Shown: positions 13,201 through 27,749 of the stretch, one piece after another
Position numbering within the stretch: position 1 is the stretch's first letter
Layout of the letters: every line of letters begins with the position of its first letter
Origin: Trochalopteron elliotii
Taxonomy: Eukaryota; Chordata; Aves; Passeriformes; Leiothrichidae
Length of the DNA stretch: 64,000 bases
Direction of reading: 5' to 3'
Assembly (NCBI GenBank): GCA_024734555.1
Contig: JANPWX010000026.1
Location: forward strand, 1,368,783 to 1,432,782
Position numbers and translations under genes: made by a program
The notes under the pieces: generated by a model
Seen by the model: the letters and a program-made list of their open reading frames with translations, nothing else
What the model was told of the DNA's origin: nothing
Databases searched by the model: none

Positions 13201-16200
13201 TACTGCATATACTGCACTAGTGCTTATGTTAGACTGTGTAGTTTCCTTCCTTAAGCTTTGGCATGATTTGCAATTTTCTGTCAGGCTGATTCTTCAACCA
13301 GTGAACTTACAGTGGTTGTTCATGATTTGTTCTTATTGCAGCGGTAAAATTTGAGACTGAGAAAGACATGCAAAATTTGTGCTTATGAAATGTAAGCTTT
13401 GTTTTCCCTCTTAATATAGAAGGAAAACTTAAAAAAATCTTGGATTTGTGCCACGTGCAATTTTTTGCAGATTTCTTTGTGGAATATAATTTCTTTGTGA
13501 CAGTCAGTAGTGAAGTGCAGAGTTGCATTGCTTTGCCAGTGTGAACAGAGAAACTGATTACTTGGAAAAAAGGAGATGTAACATTCACTTTAGCATGAAA
13601 TACATGAGCTGAGTTTATCTGGCAAATGAATCATACATAAATAATTATTTTTAAAAATGTTTTCAGTTGACCCTCAAAAAGTTATCTACTCTCTGTGTCC
13701 TTGTAATAAAGGAAGTTAGAGATACTGAATAATATAAAAAATAGGAGCAAGAATGCGACATTAATATTACTGATACTTCCATGAGTTGACTGAAATAAAA
13801 TGCAGAAAGCTTGGAGGGATGTACAGGAAATAAAGGGGAATATGTATACTGGTTGTGTTTTACAAGTAAACAGCTGTTCTGAAAATACCTGTTGGGATGC
13901 AATTATTGATACAGCCTTCCCCTAGCAAACCAATACAAAAATGCTTAATTTTTAGGTTCAGATTATCTACCTGATCAGCTCAGAGACAGATGATTTGGTT
14001 TTTTTGCCTTTCCCCATTAAAAAAATCAAGATTTTCCTTTAAAAAGAAGGGAAATGCCCCCACCCAGAGTGTGTTATCATTATAATTGAACTATTATAAC
14101 TCCAATAACCATCAATAAAAAAGAGCCCAAACAATGTAATTTCTTCCTTTGTTGTGGATTTTTTAAAGACTGCAAATAAAAATAAAGGTAATGAGAAAAG
14201 CTATGAATTCATAATATTTGGTGTTCACTAATTCCATTTATTAAGGATGAAATAAACTTTTTTTTCTGTTTGAGGATAATATAAGTGAGAATTCACATCT
14301 TCAGTTCGCATAGCCTATGTACTTTTTTTATTCTTCTTTTTTTAAAAATTATTTATACAAAGCCAAAAAAACCCCAAAATATATTTAGGAAACCAATATA
14401 TGGGCAAAAAGTGCTGGGAAAAGAAAACATAAAAAACAAAAACCAAGATGCCACAAACCAAAACCACTTCCAGCTTCTATGATGATGAACAAATTCAAGC
14501 AGTCTGTTTCATTATATGTTCTCCTGTGCGGAGAAAGCTAGGAATTCCTAGAGCTGTTAATGAAATTGTGGTGGAAAATGGTCATAAATTTTCTCATATG
14601 TAAAGTGTTAGCATATGAAAGCAGGTTGTAAACCCCAAGGAAATTATTGATGATTCAAAACCAAAAATCACCTTTAGTTTCTGTTTCATAAACAGTAAGA
14701 GAGCAAAGCAAAGGTTCACTATCAAATTAGTCTTTGTCCATATTATTGTGTTCATTATTCATAATATATATCATGATTTGTAAAATGTCAAGTTCTTCAG
14801 GAGAACAAAATTGTAGTGGAATCATTGTTAAGATAATTGTTCAATTCTATCTCTTCAAGTACGACAAAAATAAATAGTTTCTCAATGTAATTTTAGAAGT
14901 ACCTTGCCATTTCTATTTGAGCAGTAGGAGAAAAAAAATTGAGCATGTAGCACTTTTTTTTTACTGTCATAAAATATATTTTCCAAAATGTAAAAACCCC
15001 CATTTTTCTGGATTTTTTGCTGTTGACGTTTGAAGGCTCTGTTTCAAAGATGTTTGTGTGTCGGTACAGGTACAAGGGTTTTTTTTTTTTACTTGCTTAG
15101 CTTGCGAGTTAGTCAATAAACCACTAAGTACTTGTCAACATGCAGTGTCAAGTAGCTCTGTTTGTACTTCACCATCCCTTTTGAAATGCTGTTTACAACA
15201 TTAAGTTCACTTTGTATTGAGTAGTTTGCTTTAATTAACAAAACAAACATTGAACTTGGTATAACAATAACAATAAGCTAGACACATTTATTTTGTAGTT
15301 GTAAAAAAATGCAAACCAAACAACCAGACAAAACTCACCACTACCAACAAAGCATACTATCCATAAAATTCTAGCTCTGAGTGTCATCATGTGTGAGTTC
15401 TATTGAAATATGGACATAAAATAACCACAGGAGTGTTTCATCCATGGTTTCTATGAAAAAGAAGGGAGAAACCATAACACAGGCACCCATTTACTGAGAA
15501 AATAGCTATAGTATCTAAAGATATCATATGCCACAATGAATTAAAGAGCTGAAACAAGTAAATATGCTTCAAAGCAATATCTAATAATTTAGCATAATGA
15601 AAGTTAAAGTAAACTAGTCTGCATACTGCATTGTAGCAGCTGAATTTTTATACACTCCATCCTATTCCCTATTTTGTTCACAAATCCCTTTGGCAGAGAT
15701 TAGGCAAAAAATACAAATGGCAATGACAATATCCATTTTCCAGATAAAATGTAAGTACCTGTAGTGTGGCTCTTTTGAATAACTATTTCATCTTCCACTA
15801 ATAATGCTGTTGAAGAGGAATGCTTTGAAAACGTGTTCAGCTAGTAAGAGGGGAAAAAGTAAATTGACCTTCTGCTTCATATACTTTAGAAAGAGTTAAA
15901 GATCAAAATATCCAATAAGGAAGTTTTTAGAAGTTAGTCAGGTGGGTGATTCTGAAGGGAAATCCAGTGGTATTGGTTCTCATCATCAAAGTTAAAAATG
16001 AGGTCTTAGAGAGGATCCCTTTTTTTTATCTTTGCAGTGGTAACATGTAATAGTATATTGGAGATTTGGTAGACATATTTTCTGTGTAACCAAAGTGCTA
16101 ACATAGAAACCTATGGTTATCTTGAGAAAGTCAAGTTATTGATAGTATTGCCAGGTAGGTTAATTTTTAGGTGAGTTGTTTTCTTCTCCCAAGGCGCAAC

Positions 16201-16784
16201 TAGGAGAATGATTGGAAGCACAGAGTTGTGCAATGTGAAATTTAGTTGCCCACACATCTTTGGACGAAGAAATACAGTGAGGCATATGTTTTTTGAATAA
16301 TATTTTGAGTGTATTTAAAGAAAGAAAACTGAGAAATTAAAAGGGGTTTCATAGAGATTTCAGTTTTCATGTTTAAATTTCAGTCTACAAAAAGCCTCAA
16401 GATGTTATTGTAAAAGTCACTGTGAATGAACTATGTGCATAAAAGCATTGAGATTATGTTCTCTGAGTAAGAACAAAAACTGGAGAGTGAGAACTGAATA
16501 AATAAATCCCAAGAAGTTGCGAAAATTGTAGGTGAGATCATGAAAGAATAGTCATAATGAACCAGACATTAATGTAGCCCAGTATTTTGTCATCTTTAAG
16601 ATGCAATGGACAGAATGTAAGAATAAGGCACCACATAGTTAAATTTTCTATCAAAGTTCTTTTACTGTGCAATTTACAGACTTTGTTACTGAGGTATTGT
16701 AGATGAAGTTTTCAGTTTTGCAAGCTTTTCATAAACTCTTTATGGATTTGAGGACTTTATGGAGAAGGTTACAAAGTTTGTGAA

Positions 16785-17420
16785 GAAACAAATAAGGAAG
16801 ACCTGGTTGGGGATATAAAGGTGAGGGCAGCCTTGGCTACAAGTGACGAAGAGATGGCAGAGTCAAGGAGCCTAGGAGGAGACAGCTGGGCAAAAACCCA
16901 CACAACCTTGGACTTCAGGAGAGGAGACTTCAGCCTGTTGAAGGATGTGCTTGGAAGAATTCCATAACAGATCATGCTGAAAACAAAAGGAGTCTAAGAG
17001 AGATGGTTGATTTTTCAAGGATGACCTCCTCTATATGCAATAGCGTGCTTTCACAATGAGCAGTAAATCAAAAGCAGCCAGAAGTCTGTATTAATGAACA
17101 AGGAACTCTTGACAGAATTCAAATAAAAAAGAAAAAGGTGTAAGGAACAACAGGTGACCCAGGAAGAACCTGGACACTCTGTATGAATGTGCAGATAAGG
17201 AAAGATGAAACCAACCCAGCACTGGATCTGGTCAGAGGTATGAAGGTCTGCAGATTTTCAGGACTATATCAGCAGCAAAACAAAGACTGGGGAAAATATG
17301 GACCTTTTGAGCTGAGCTGGCATGGGACCCAGTGCCCAAAGAAGTAGAAGATGATGATGCACTGAAAGCCTCCTTTGGCTCGGTCTTGCTCACAAACACT
17401 CTCAGGGATCCCAGATCCCT
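16785..17420 (+). mobile_element. CR1 LINE fragment between endonuclease and reverse transcriptase
   Basis: Plus-strand translation with stops gives E-D-L-V-G-D-I-K-V-R-A-A-L-A-T-S-D near 16798-16849. It then gives a T-L-D-F-R-R-G-D-F block near 16907, M-N-K-E-L-L near 17092 and a G-E-N segment near 17290. This order matches the linker region of avian CR1 ORF2. Many in-frame stops and frameshifts show that it is inactive. It ends roughly 500 bp before the FSTL5 exon at 17917. Confidence 0.75.
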
Positions 17421-17916
17421 GAAATCAGTTTACTGCAGTAGTACTTCTGTAATGTATCACTGAATCTAATGAGAAGAATTGAAGAAAAACAAGGATTTTT
17501 TTTTTCCATGTTTGCCCCTTACGAAGGATGGCACCACTTCCACAGGATGTCATTTAACTTATTTTTTGCCTAGATTTAGTTTTTCTCTCTGGTCAGATGC
17601 AATCCTCAACAGCTTTTCTTCTGCAAATATCTGTCATACCTAAATAAATATATTGCTTCTGCCGAGTTAAACTAGTTGTTAAAATAAAAGCTGTATTTTC
17701 TTTCACAGTGACAATATATGTAGCAAAATTAAACAGCTCCACCATTCACAAGTATAATATTTGAATTTCAGATTACTGTCAGATATTCTGGTTTAATATT
17801 TGTGATGTGTGATGTCTGATATTTGCATCTCAGCTTTGTTGCTGAGATGATGAACATAATTACTGCAGAGATGTGGGCTTAATTATGGTAACCTTGTTTT
17901 TAATCTTTCCTGGTAG

Positions 17917-18147
<231 letters not shown>

Positions 18148-21100
18148 TAAACTTTTCCTCATTGCTCCCTTCAAATAACCTTGAAAATAATGAAACACAA
18201 TAAATTTAATTTATTACTTCCATAGAATAATAACCAGTAAAAGGTGTAGAGATAGTCCAGATGACTTGCTTTGCACATGTGATGTTATGTAGAACAGTAA
18301 GTGGTTTATATATACATATACACACAGATAAAGTAGGTTTTAGTATTAATTTAGTAAGCTGGAGAACATGCTGGGAAAAATAAATGTGTAAGTTTCTTGT
18401 GTTAAGAATGTTTTGTTGAATGTAAGATTAATAGAATGCACTTCCTTGAAGATTTTGTAATTGCTGTAGGCTTCTAAATTCACATTTATGATATGGAAAT
18501 CTAACTTGACGCACCTGGATTTGAAAACTTGATCTTTACATTTTCCTACATCTGTTCAAGTTCCAGGTAACACTTCACTGAACTGTGTACTCGGATAAAA
18601 TTTAACTGCTTTGTTACTGCTGCCCTGACGACAGACCTTTACCTTCTCTAGAGCTGGTGTACCGTCTCCTATAAGCAATTTATTTCCTAAATTATTTTAA
18701 GGAATTCTTTTCCACTGATGAAGGATCTGCTTTATCATCATTGAGGTTTAATGTTTCGGTTTTTTTTTTCTTAGAGTGCTTTCATGTCATTTCAATTCAT
18801 ATTTAACTTTGACTTCCTGTCTGCTGTAAACTACCAGTGTTTGCCATTCCATGTTGCTGTTTAATCCTTTCCAGAATCATGTTTGACCTCAATCTTCTCC
18901 AAATTTACTTTGCATTAAGAGGCTCTGTTTCTCTCCTGAGGCATACTCTAGCCCTGGTTTCCTGGCCACTGGTGTTACCATCATTCTTTGTTTTGTTAGC
19001 TATTAAACAGTTGCATGAACCCTTATTAGGCTGACTTTAACATCTCATCCAAGAATGCTAAAATATTTTCTTTTATTCTTATCTTTCATGTATATACATA
19101 TGAAATATAGCTTCCAAGATTATTTTGACTTTTAATATGATTAATTCTTCTTTTAATAGCCTTTTCCTCCTTTTCTTTTGTTAATATCTTCACATTTTAA
19201 ATTACTTTGACACTTGGAGCTTATTTGAAGTTTTATAAACATTTTGTCTCTGCTGTTATGTTTCTCCAGGAAACTGGCTTGTAATATTTCTCTATCCATA
19301 TATCTCAACTCTTTTCCCCCAACTTCTTCCCCTCCTGAACCATAACACATTGTATGTAGAGCGTTGTCCCTGAGCTAATGGGGACATGGCATCAACATCT
19401 TTTCCTCCAAATTTTTCTTCTGGGATTATTTTCTGTCATTTAAAAAGCCAGGTAGCAACTACTGGCTAAGCCAGTGAGAAGGCTGAAGTGCAGTTTAATA
19501 ATATTTTAATTCCTGAAGACATAGCAGAATTTTTGGCAAGCTGAACAGTTTAGTAGGTTCTTGACCAACATTCTCCTCTGTTTTATGGGGTTTGGTTTAC
19601 CCTAAATTATTAACAAAATTATATTCTTATCAACACATTCCTTACCAATCCCAGTGTGTAAATAATCCCCCAGAGGTGCATAGCAAGAGTTAAAATATTA
19701 GAATTCTTCATGTTTATCTCAGTTCAGTGCATAACAAGGCAAAACTCCACTCATGTTGAAGAAGGTTTTCTGCAAGACTAGAAAATGAAGAAACGTAATT
19801 TGAGAGAGGTGAAGGAGGATGAATGTAGGTTTTTCTGGTGATAAAGTGTCCATCAGGAAATTGGTTTTTCATCTGGAAACCACTGTAAACCTCAGATAAC
19901 GGCTATTCCAAAAGCTGGCACTGGAATGGTACCTTCCTAAATTATTTTTGATGTTAATATTTTGGGGAGCAAGAAACAGGAAAAGGGGGCCTTTCGAGCA
20001 ATAGGATTATTTGCTGGGCATGTTGTGGATAAATGGAGATAAAGCCACTGAGATTAAAGGTCAAATGAACAGCTCTTCCACAGTTTAGATCTGTACTTCT
20101 AAGGAATAATCTTCTTAAGCACAGACATGATGGTCAGTACTTGTAGCTGTGATAATGACTAATTAATATAATGATACTTGTATTAACTGGAGAGTCAGTC
20201 AAAAGGTTAATGGGATAATGAGACTACGTTGATCACAAAGATTTAATGTGAAGGTTCAATGAAAACAATGTAATTAGATTTTAAGTTCTTTCTTGGTTTC
20301 TGTTTATGTACAGGTATATATTTTTAGAAAAATCATATATTTTAGGCTAGTGTGCAATTATTATATATATGAATCTGATTTACTTTTAAGATTAAAACCT
20401 AAGGTTTTTTTCAGTTTTGAATTATCTGGCACGGTAGTAAAGAATAATGAGCTTCCTTTGGAGTCTTAAAAATGCATTAATGGGCATTGTAAAATACTTG
20501 TTTTATAGTGAAAAAATCAGTCTACTCTTATACAAATAAAATGGTAAAGTAAATATTGTAAACAAGCCTATATGTTGATATTTTAACTTTTTCATATAAA
20601 CTACAAAAAAAAATTGACGAGGAAGAAGTAACTCTTTCATGACATAGTCTTAATTATTAGTATTTATATAATATTTAAAACTTTCAATGTATACAATTTC
20701 AAGATTATATGACTCTGAGACTATATGACTAAATGAATTTGAGTCTGTTAGTTTGATCTTTATTTTTCTTCTAATATATATGTGATACTTAAATAAGGTC
20801 AGCAGTTCTGATACCTTAAGGCAAAGAAAGGAGAGCCCAGTCCCTCGGCCAGATGTAAATTGGAAATGTATTGTGTCTGAAGAATTGTTTGCCAGCTTTG
20901 TTTTTCCAAAGCATCTAAGTTTAAACAAGAGTTATTATATACATCAATAGAAGAATCTAGTTTGCTATAGGAATGACCTGTTTCTTTTTTAAACAGATGC
21001 CTTCACTCTGGATTCAAGATGTCTTGAATAGATTATTTTCTCCCTTCCCCTCCCCCTTGACATCCAACTGAAATAATACTCCAGGGGTTTTATAGAAAAT

Positions 21101-23551
21101 GTTAGAGCTATTGAAGAGTTACATGTCCACCACATTTGGAACCAAGAGTCTCACATTTCTTTTTAAATTAAAAGATAAGGGATATAGAATTCACTCAATT
21201 ACATGTTATACAAACATGCCGTGTCTCCCCTCATTTTTTAACCTATGTCATGATCTCTCCCTTGTAAAGTAAGCTTCTTTAGATTAAGATGCTAGAACAT
21301 ATCTCCTTGAAAGTCAGTGTGACAAGTCACATTTAATTGTGTACTTAAAATTCCGTCTCTTAAAATTCCATTTCTAGTGATATTTGTTTATTTATAATTT
21401 TTTGTGTCAGTTACACTAAAAAACTCAAACAAAAACCAACAAAACAAACAAAAAAACCAATTCAGAAGAACCCCAAAGAGTTTACAAGTTTACATTGAAC
21501 TTGTCACGTCAAGTTAACTTTTTAGACTGAGCCCACAACTGCACTTGTATTTCAGTTGTCTGCAGCATGCCTCAGTGACACAGTTCTTTCTTAGTGGAAT
21601 ATTACAAATAGGCTTCAGGGTAAAATGAAATAGAAAATTATAATGCACAGCAAGGGTTGAAAAATGTTTCTAGTTGTGTAGATAACCTATCAGACACAGA
21701 GTTGCTGAGGAAAGAGAAAAATGGCAGCAAATAGAGGAAAGATCTGGAAAGAAATAAATGTTACTGTCATGCAAGAACCTTTGTTCCTGGGAAAACAATG
21801 GTAAAGAGAACAGGAACTACTATAAAAATAAATAGTAGCAAAAGAAAACAGACATACTTTCACTTGAGCAGGTGTTCTCCTTCCTTTCACATCTACTAAC
21901 AACCCTTAAGTAGTTAGTTTAGCAAGAATAACATTTTGTCATGCAGGATTTTGCTTTTTGGTTTAGGAAGAATTTGATTTCAGTTGTAATATTCTCTAAA
22001 ACTTTTTAAACAATAATATTGCTTCAGAAATACTGCGTGCCTTTTGCCCAAATAAAACTAATACATTCCTGTTTCTCTTCAATGAAAATTCTTTGAAACT
22101 GGACTGTTAAGAAAAATTCTCTTCATGTGTGCTCAATAGAAGTCTGTCAAGGGGAAGTAGTTAAATACCCATAAGGTGTTATATGCAATGAGAATATTTC
22201 ACTGACACAAAAAGAAATATCTTGGCATATGTAATCAGAACAGAACTAATTGCAATGCCTTGCCATTGGTCCTAAAAGTTATTTCTGTTGCTGGGATGCC
22301 TGAGAGTGTTCAGTGATGGCAATCCTGTCTCTAAGGAAGTGGAGATCCTTGCTTCTCCAGAGACAAGGGGAAGAATAAGCCATTTGGCTTTGCTGCAGTA
22401 GGAAATCTACAACATGAGGCAGGCTACCTAAAGGAGCTCATGTCAAGAAATGCTGAACAGGCAGACATAAAAATTGCACTTTAGGAAGAGGCAGAGTGAG
22501 ACCGGGAGCTGAGGCACCAAAAAAATTTTCAGACCATTGAATGTGCAGTCAAGCAGGGCCCAGTCTGAAGAGCAGAATGGGGAAGGCAAAGTCTCAGTAT
22601 GGAGTAAACCGATGCTCTATGCAAGAGGAGATAGAAGAGGGAAGAAATGGAGGCGAAATAGGAGTAGGAGTGTCAGGCTTGAGATAAAAAATAAAGATCC
22701 ACTTCCATGAAAGCAAAATCCTTTCCAGAAAATCAATAGAAATCTTAAATCTCTGATTTTTATGTGCTCTTCCTCTCAGCTGGTAGTCTAAGAAGCTAAA
22801 AGCCATATTATCCAGTTTTTAACTTTCTCCCACGTTATTGTATCACATTTTTGCAATTTGCATATTGGGATTATGTTGAAAAGACTGTCCTCTCTAACTG
22901 GGTTTAAAATATCCCTGAAACCTACTGATTTTTGCATCCTATCTGAGAGAAAATAGATTTGTGTATTTCTTGCAGTGTAGAAATGTAAGGTGTTTCTATG
23001 ATCTAATGGGACAGCATGCTGAGACATCTCTTGTAAATAGTTGAATAGGATTTGAAAATATTTAATCTCATGCCAAAACAGACACAGTTAATTTTTGATC
23101 TTGTTATCTTCTTTCATTACCAACTTATACTTCATCCTCTATCCAGCTGTGTCTTGTGACACAACCTAAATATTCCATATTTTTAGAGCTGCATTAAACA
23201 AAACTTCGGTGAATAGGAAATACACTTCTTTAATCTTATTACAGTTAATATTTTTTTATTGTTAGAAACAATGTCAAGCAAGTTATCTCTATAGAAAATT
23301 AAAGATAAGATAAATAGTGTTTCATTTAAAAAATCTACATAGGAGGATTTTTAAATCTTGCTTAACCAATGATTATTAATAGGAATATGTCCACTGTGAA
23401 GTCATATATCCTCTCTCTGACACTACTGGTGTACGTAGAAGATTTTGAACTGGTAAGCATATACTGCAGGAAGTTTTCAAATCTTGGAAAACCGATCTCA
23501 ATAATTCTTATATTTTGTTAATAAAGAAACTCATAAGACTAGTCTTATACA

Positions 23552-24655
23552 TAGGATCACAGAATCCGCTGAGTTGAAAGGGACCCGTCAGGATCATTCA
23601 GTCTGACTCTGAGCTCTACACAGGACAGGCCAAGAGTCACACCCTGTGCCCTGAGAGCATTTTCCAAACACTTAATGAATTCTGTCAGGCTGGTGCTGTG
23701 GCTGCTTCCCTAGGGAGCCTGTTCCAGTGCCCAGCCACCCTCTGGGTGAAGAACCTTTTCCTGATATCCAGCTTAAACCTTCCCTGACACAGTTTCATGC
23801 CACTTGCTCAGGTCCTGTCACTGGTCACCACAAAGAGATCAGTGCCTGCCCCTCCTCTTCCCTTCATGAGGAAGCTGCAGGCTGCAGCTGCAGTGAGGTC
23901 TCCCCTCAGTCTCCTCTCAGTCTCCTCCAGGCTGAACAGGCCAAGTATCCTCAGGCACTCCTCATACGGCTTCACCTCAAAACCCTTCATGATCCTTGTG
24001 GCCCTGCTTTGAACATTCTCTAACACTCAATGTCATTTGTATATTGTATACCCAAAACTGCCCCCAGCACTCGAGATGAGGCTGCCCCAGTGCAGAGCAG
24101 AGCAGGACAATCCCTTCCCTTCCCCGGCTGGGAATTCTGGGCCTGATGTCCCCCAGGACACAACTGGCCTTCGTGGCTGCCAGGGCACAATGACTCAAAT
24201 TCAACTTGCCATTGACCAGGTCCCTTTCCATGGCACTGCTGTCCAGCCTCTTATTCCCCAGTTTGTACATGCAACCAGGGTTGTCCTGTCCCAGGTGCAC
24301 TGTCTGGCATTTTCCCTTGTTAAACTTCATACAGTTGGTGATTGGCTATCTCTCTGATTTGTTGAAGTCTCTCTGCAGAACCTCTCTGTCCTTGAGGGAG
24401 TCAACAGCTTCTCCTAGTTTGGTGTTTTCAGCGAAGTCACTCAGTATTCCTTCAAGTCCTGTGTCCAAGTCTTTAATGAAGATGTTGAAGAGAATTGGGC
24501 TGAGGATTGAGCCCTGTAGAACCCCACTACTGGCTGGATCTCAGCCAGATGTTGACACATTCACTGTAACTCTTTGTTCCTGGCCTGTAAGCTGCTTGTT
24601 CACCCATCACGTAACATGGTTATCCAGCTGTGTGGACATTTTATCCAGGATACCT
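23552..24655 (-). mobile_element. CR1 LINE, 3' half, minus strand
   Basis: The left end carries the reverse complement of a CR1 3' end (GGATCACAGAATCC..., a degenerate form of the usual terminal repeat). Minus-strand translation, in several frames, then runs leftward through the whole C-terminal part of CR1 ORF2. The order is W-V-N-K-Q-L-T-G-Q (near 24600), L-Q-G-S-I-L-S-P-I-L-F (near 24505), F-A-E-N where the catalytic F-A-D-D should be (near 24440), F-N-K-G-K-C (near 24325), and L-C-S-A-L-G-Q-P-H-L-E near 24100. It is 5' truncated at about 24655 and has stops and frameshifts, so it is inactive. The overlapping plus-strand frames (up to 181 codons at 24206-24751) are shadows. Confidence 0.9.
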
Positions 24656-24656
24656 G

Positions 24657-24940
24657 TTTTGTTTAGCATCTTAATTAATGGTGTGAATAAAGGGGCAGAG
24701 TTCTACCTTCAGCGGTTTTGTAAATGGCCCCAAACTGGGAGGAGTGGCTGATAGACTACGGAGTCATGGTGATATTTGTACGGAGTTTGACAGGATGGAG
24801 AAATGAACCAGCAGGAATTTAGGAAGTTCAACAAGTGCAAGAGTCCAGAGAGGAACAACCCTGGCGTACCAGTATATCCTGAAGACCACCTAGTGGAAAG
24901 CGTCTTGGCAGGAAAGGATTTCAGAGGGAAATCAGGTTGA
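24657..24940 (+). mobile_element. second CR1 LINE fragment, plus strand, opposed to the first
   Basis: Starting directly at the truncated end of the minus-strand CR1, the plus strand reads L-F-S-I-L-I-N-G-V-N-K-G-A, then a frame change into K-L-G-G-V-A-D, E-F-D-R-M-E-K, K-F-N-K-C-K and N-N-P-G. These are consecutive CR1 reverse-transcriptase motifs. The catalytic aspartates have become Asn-Gly. The fragment fades out near 24940 without a recognisable CR1 3' end. Confidence 0.7.
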
Positions 24941-25436
24941 ACATAAGCTAGTGATGTGTCTGTATGGTAGAGAAGGAAAGTGGTATCATGGGTCCTGTCT
25001 GAAAAGGTACAAAGAAGTATAAACCTGAACAGATTTTATGCAGACAGAAGGCATTGTTACTAGATGTTTTGGAAAGAGGGGAAAGATGGAGATGACATGT
25101 TAAGATTTGTGAAACAGGACAATTAAAGTCTCTGTACAGCATATCGTGACTTGCTAATTGAACATTAGTCATATTTTATAAAGAAATCTAAGGAAAAATA
25201 GAAATCTTATTACTCAACCACAAACTATTGAACTAGAATTGAGGCTTTATGTTTTGATACCACAATGAAAAGAGGTTTTTCTCAAGAATAGTTTTTCTGC
25301 TTCATAAATTTTCTGAGACAGAATTCTCCATTGAATGTCACTGAATATCTGATGAATACTACATCTGTGTGTTGTTATATATAGCTGCAGGGGTCTTCTG
25401 AATTGCTTGTAGTTATTTTTCTTAAAATTAAGATAA

Positions 25437-27749
<2,313 letters not shown>

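Larger units (their letters stand above)
1..17916 (+). other. FSTL5: FSTL5 upstream intron, 3' part
   Basis: This is AT-rich intronic sequence before the first visible exon. It should follow the exon coding the start of Ig-like domain 1, and I looked for that exon without finding it, so this intron is probably longer than 17.9 kb. It contains a GC-richer stretch at about 395-680, a CR1 fragment, an ERVL-type LTR, a minus-strand retroviral LTR and env remnant, a further CR1 fragment near its 3' end, and poly(A)/poly(T) tracts such as 7183-7202 and 11125-11140. From about 6300 to 16750 I see only AT-rich unique-looking sequence with no supported gene. The intron ends with a pyrimidine-rich run and TAG at 17914-17916. 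Confidence 0.8.

Noticed and set aside
24206..24751. 181-codon plus-strand open frame
   Set aside because: It is the antisense shadow of a minus-strand CR1 LINE and continues across the junction into a second CR1 fragment.
23552..24940. Twin-priming (5' inversion) of a single CR1 insertion
   Set aside because: The two halves overlap in the part of the RT they encode and are strongly diverged, which does not fit inversion within one copy.
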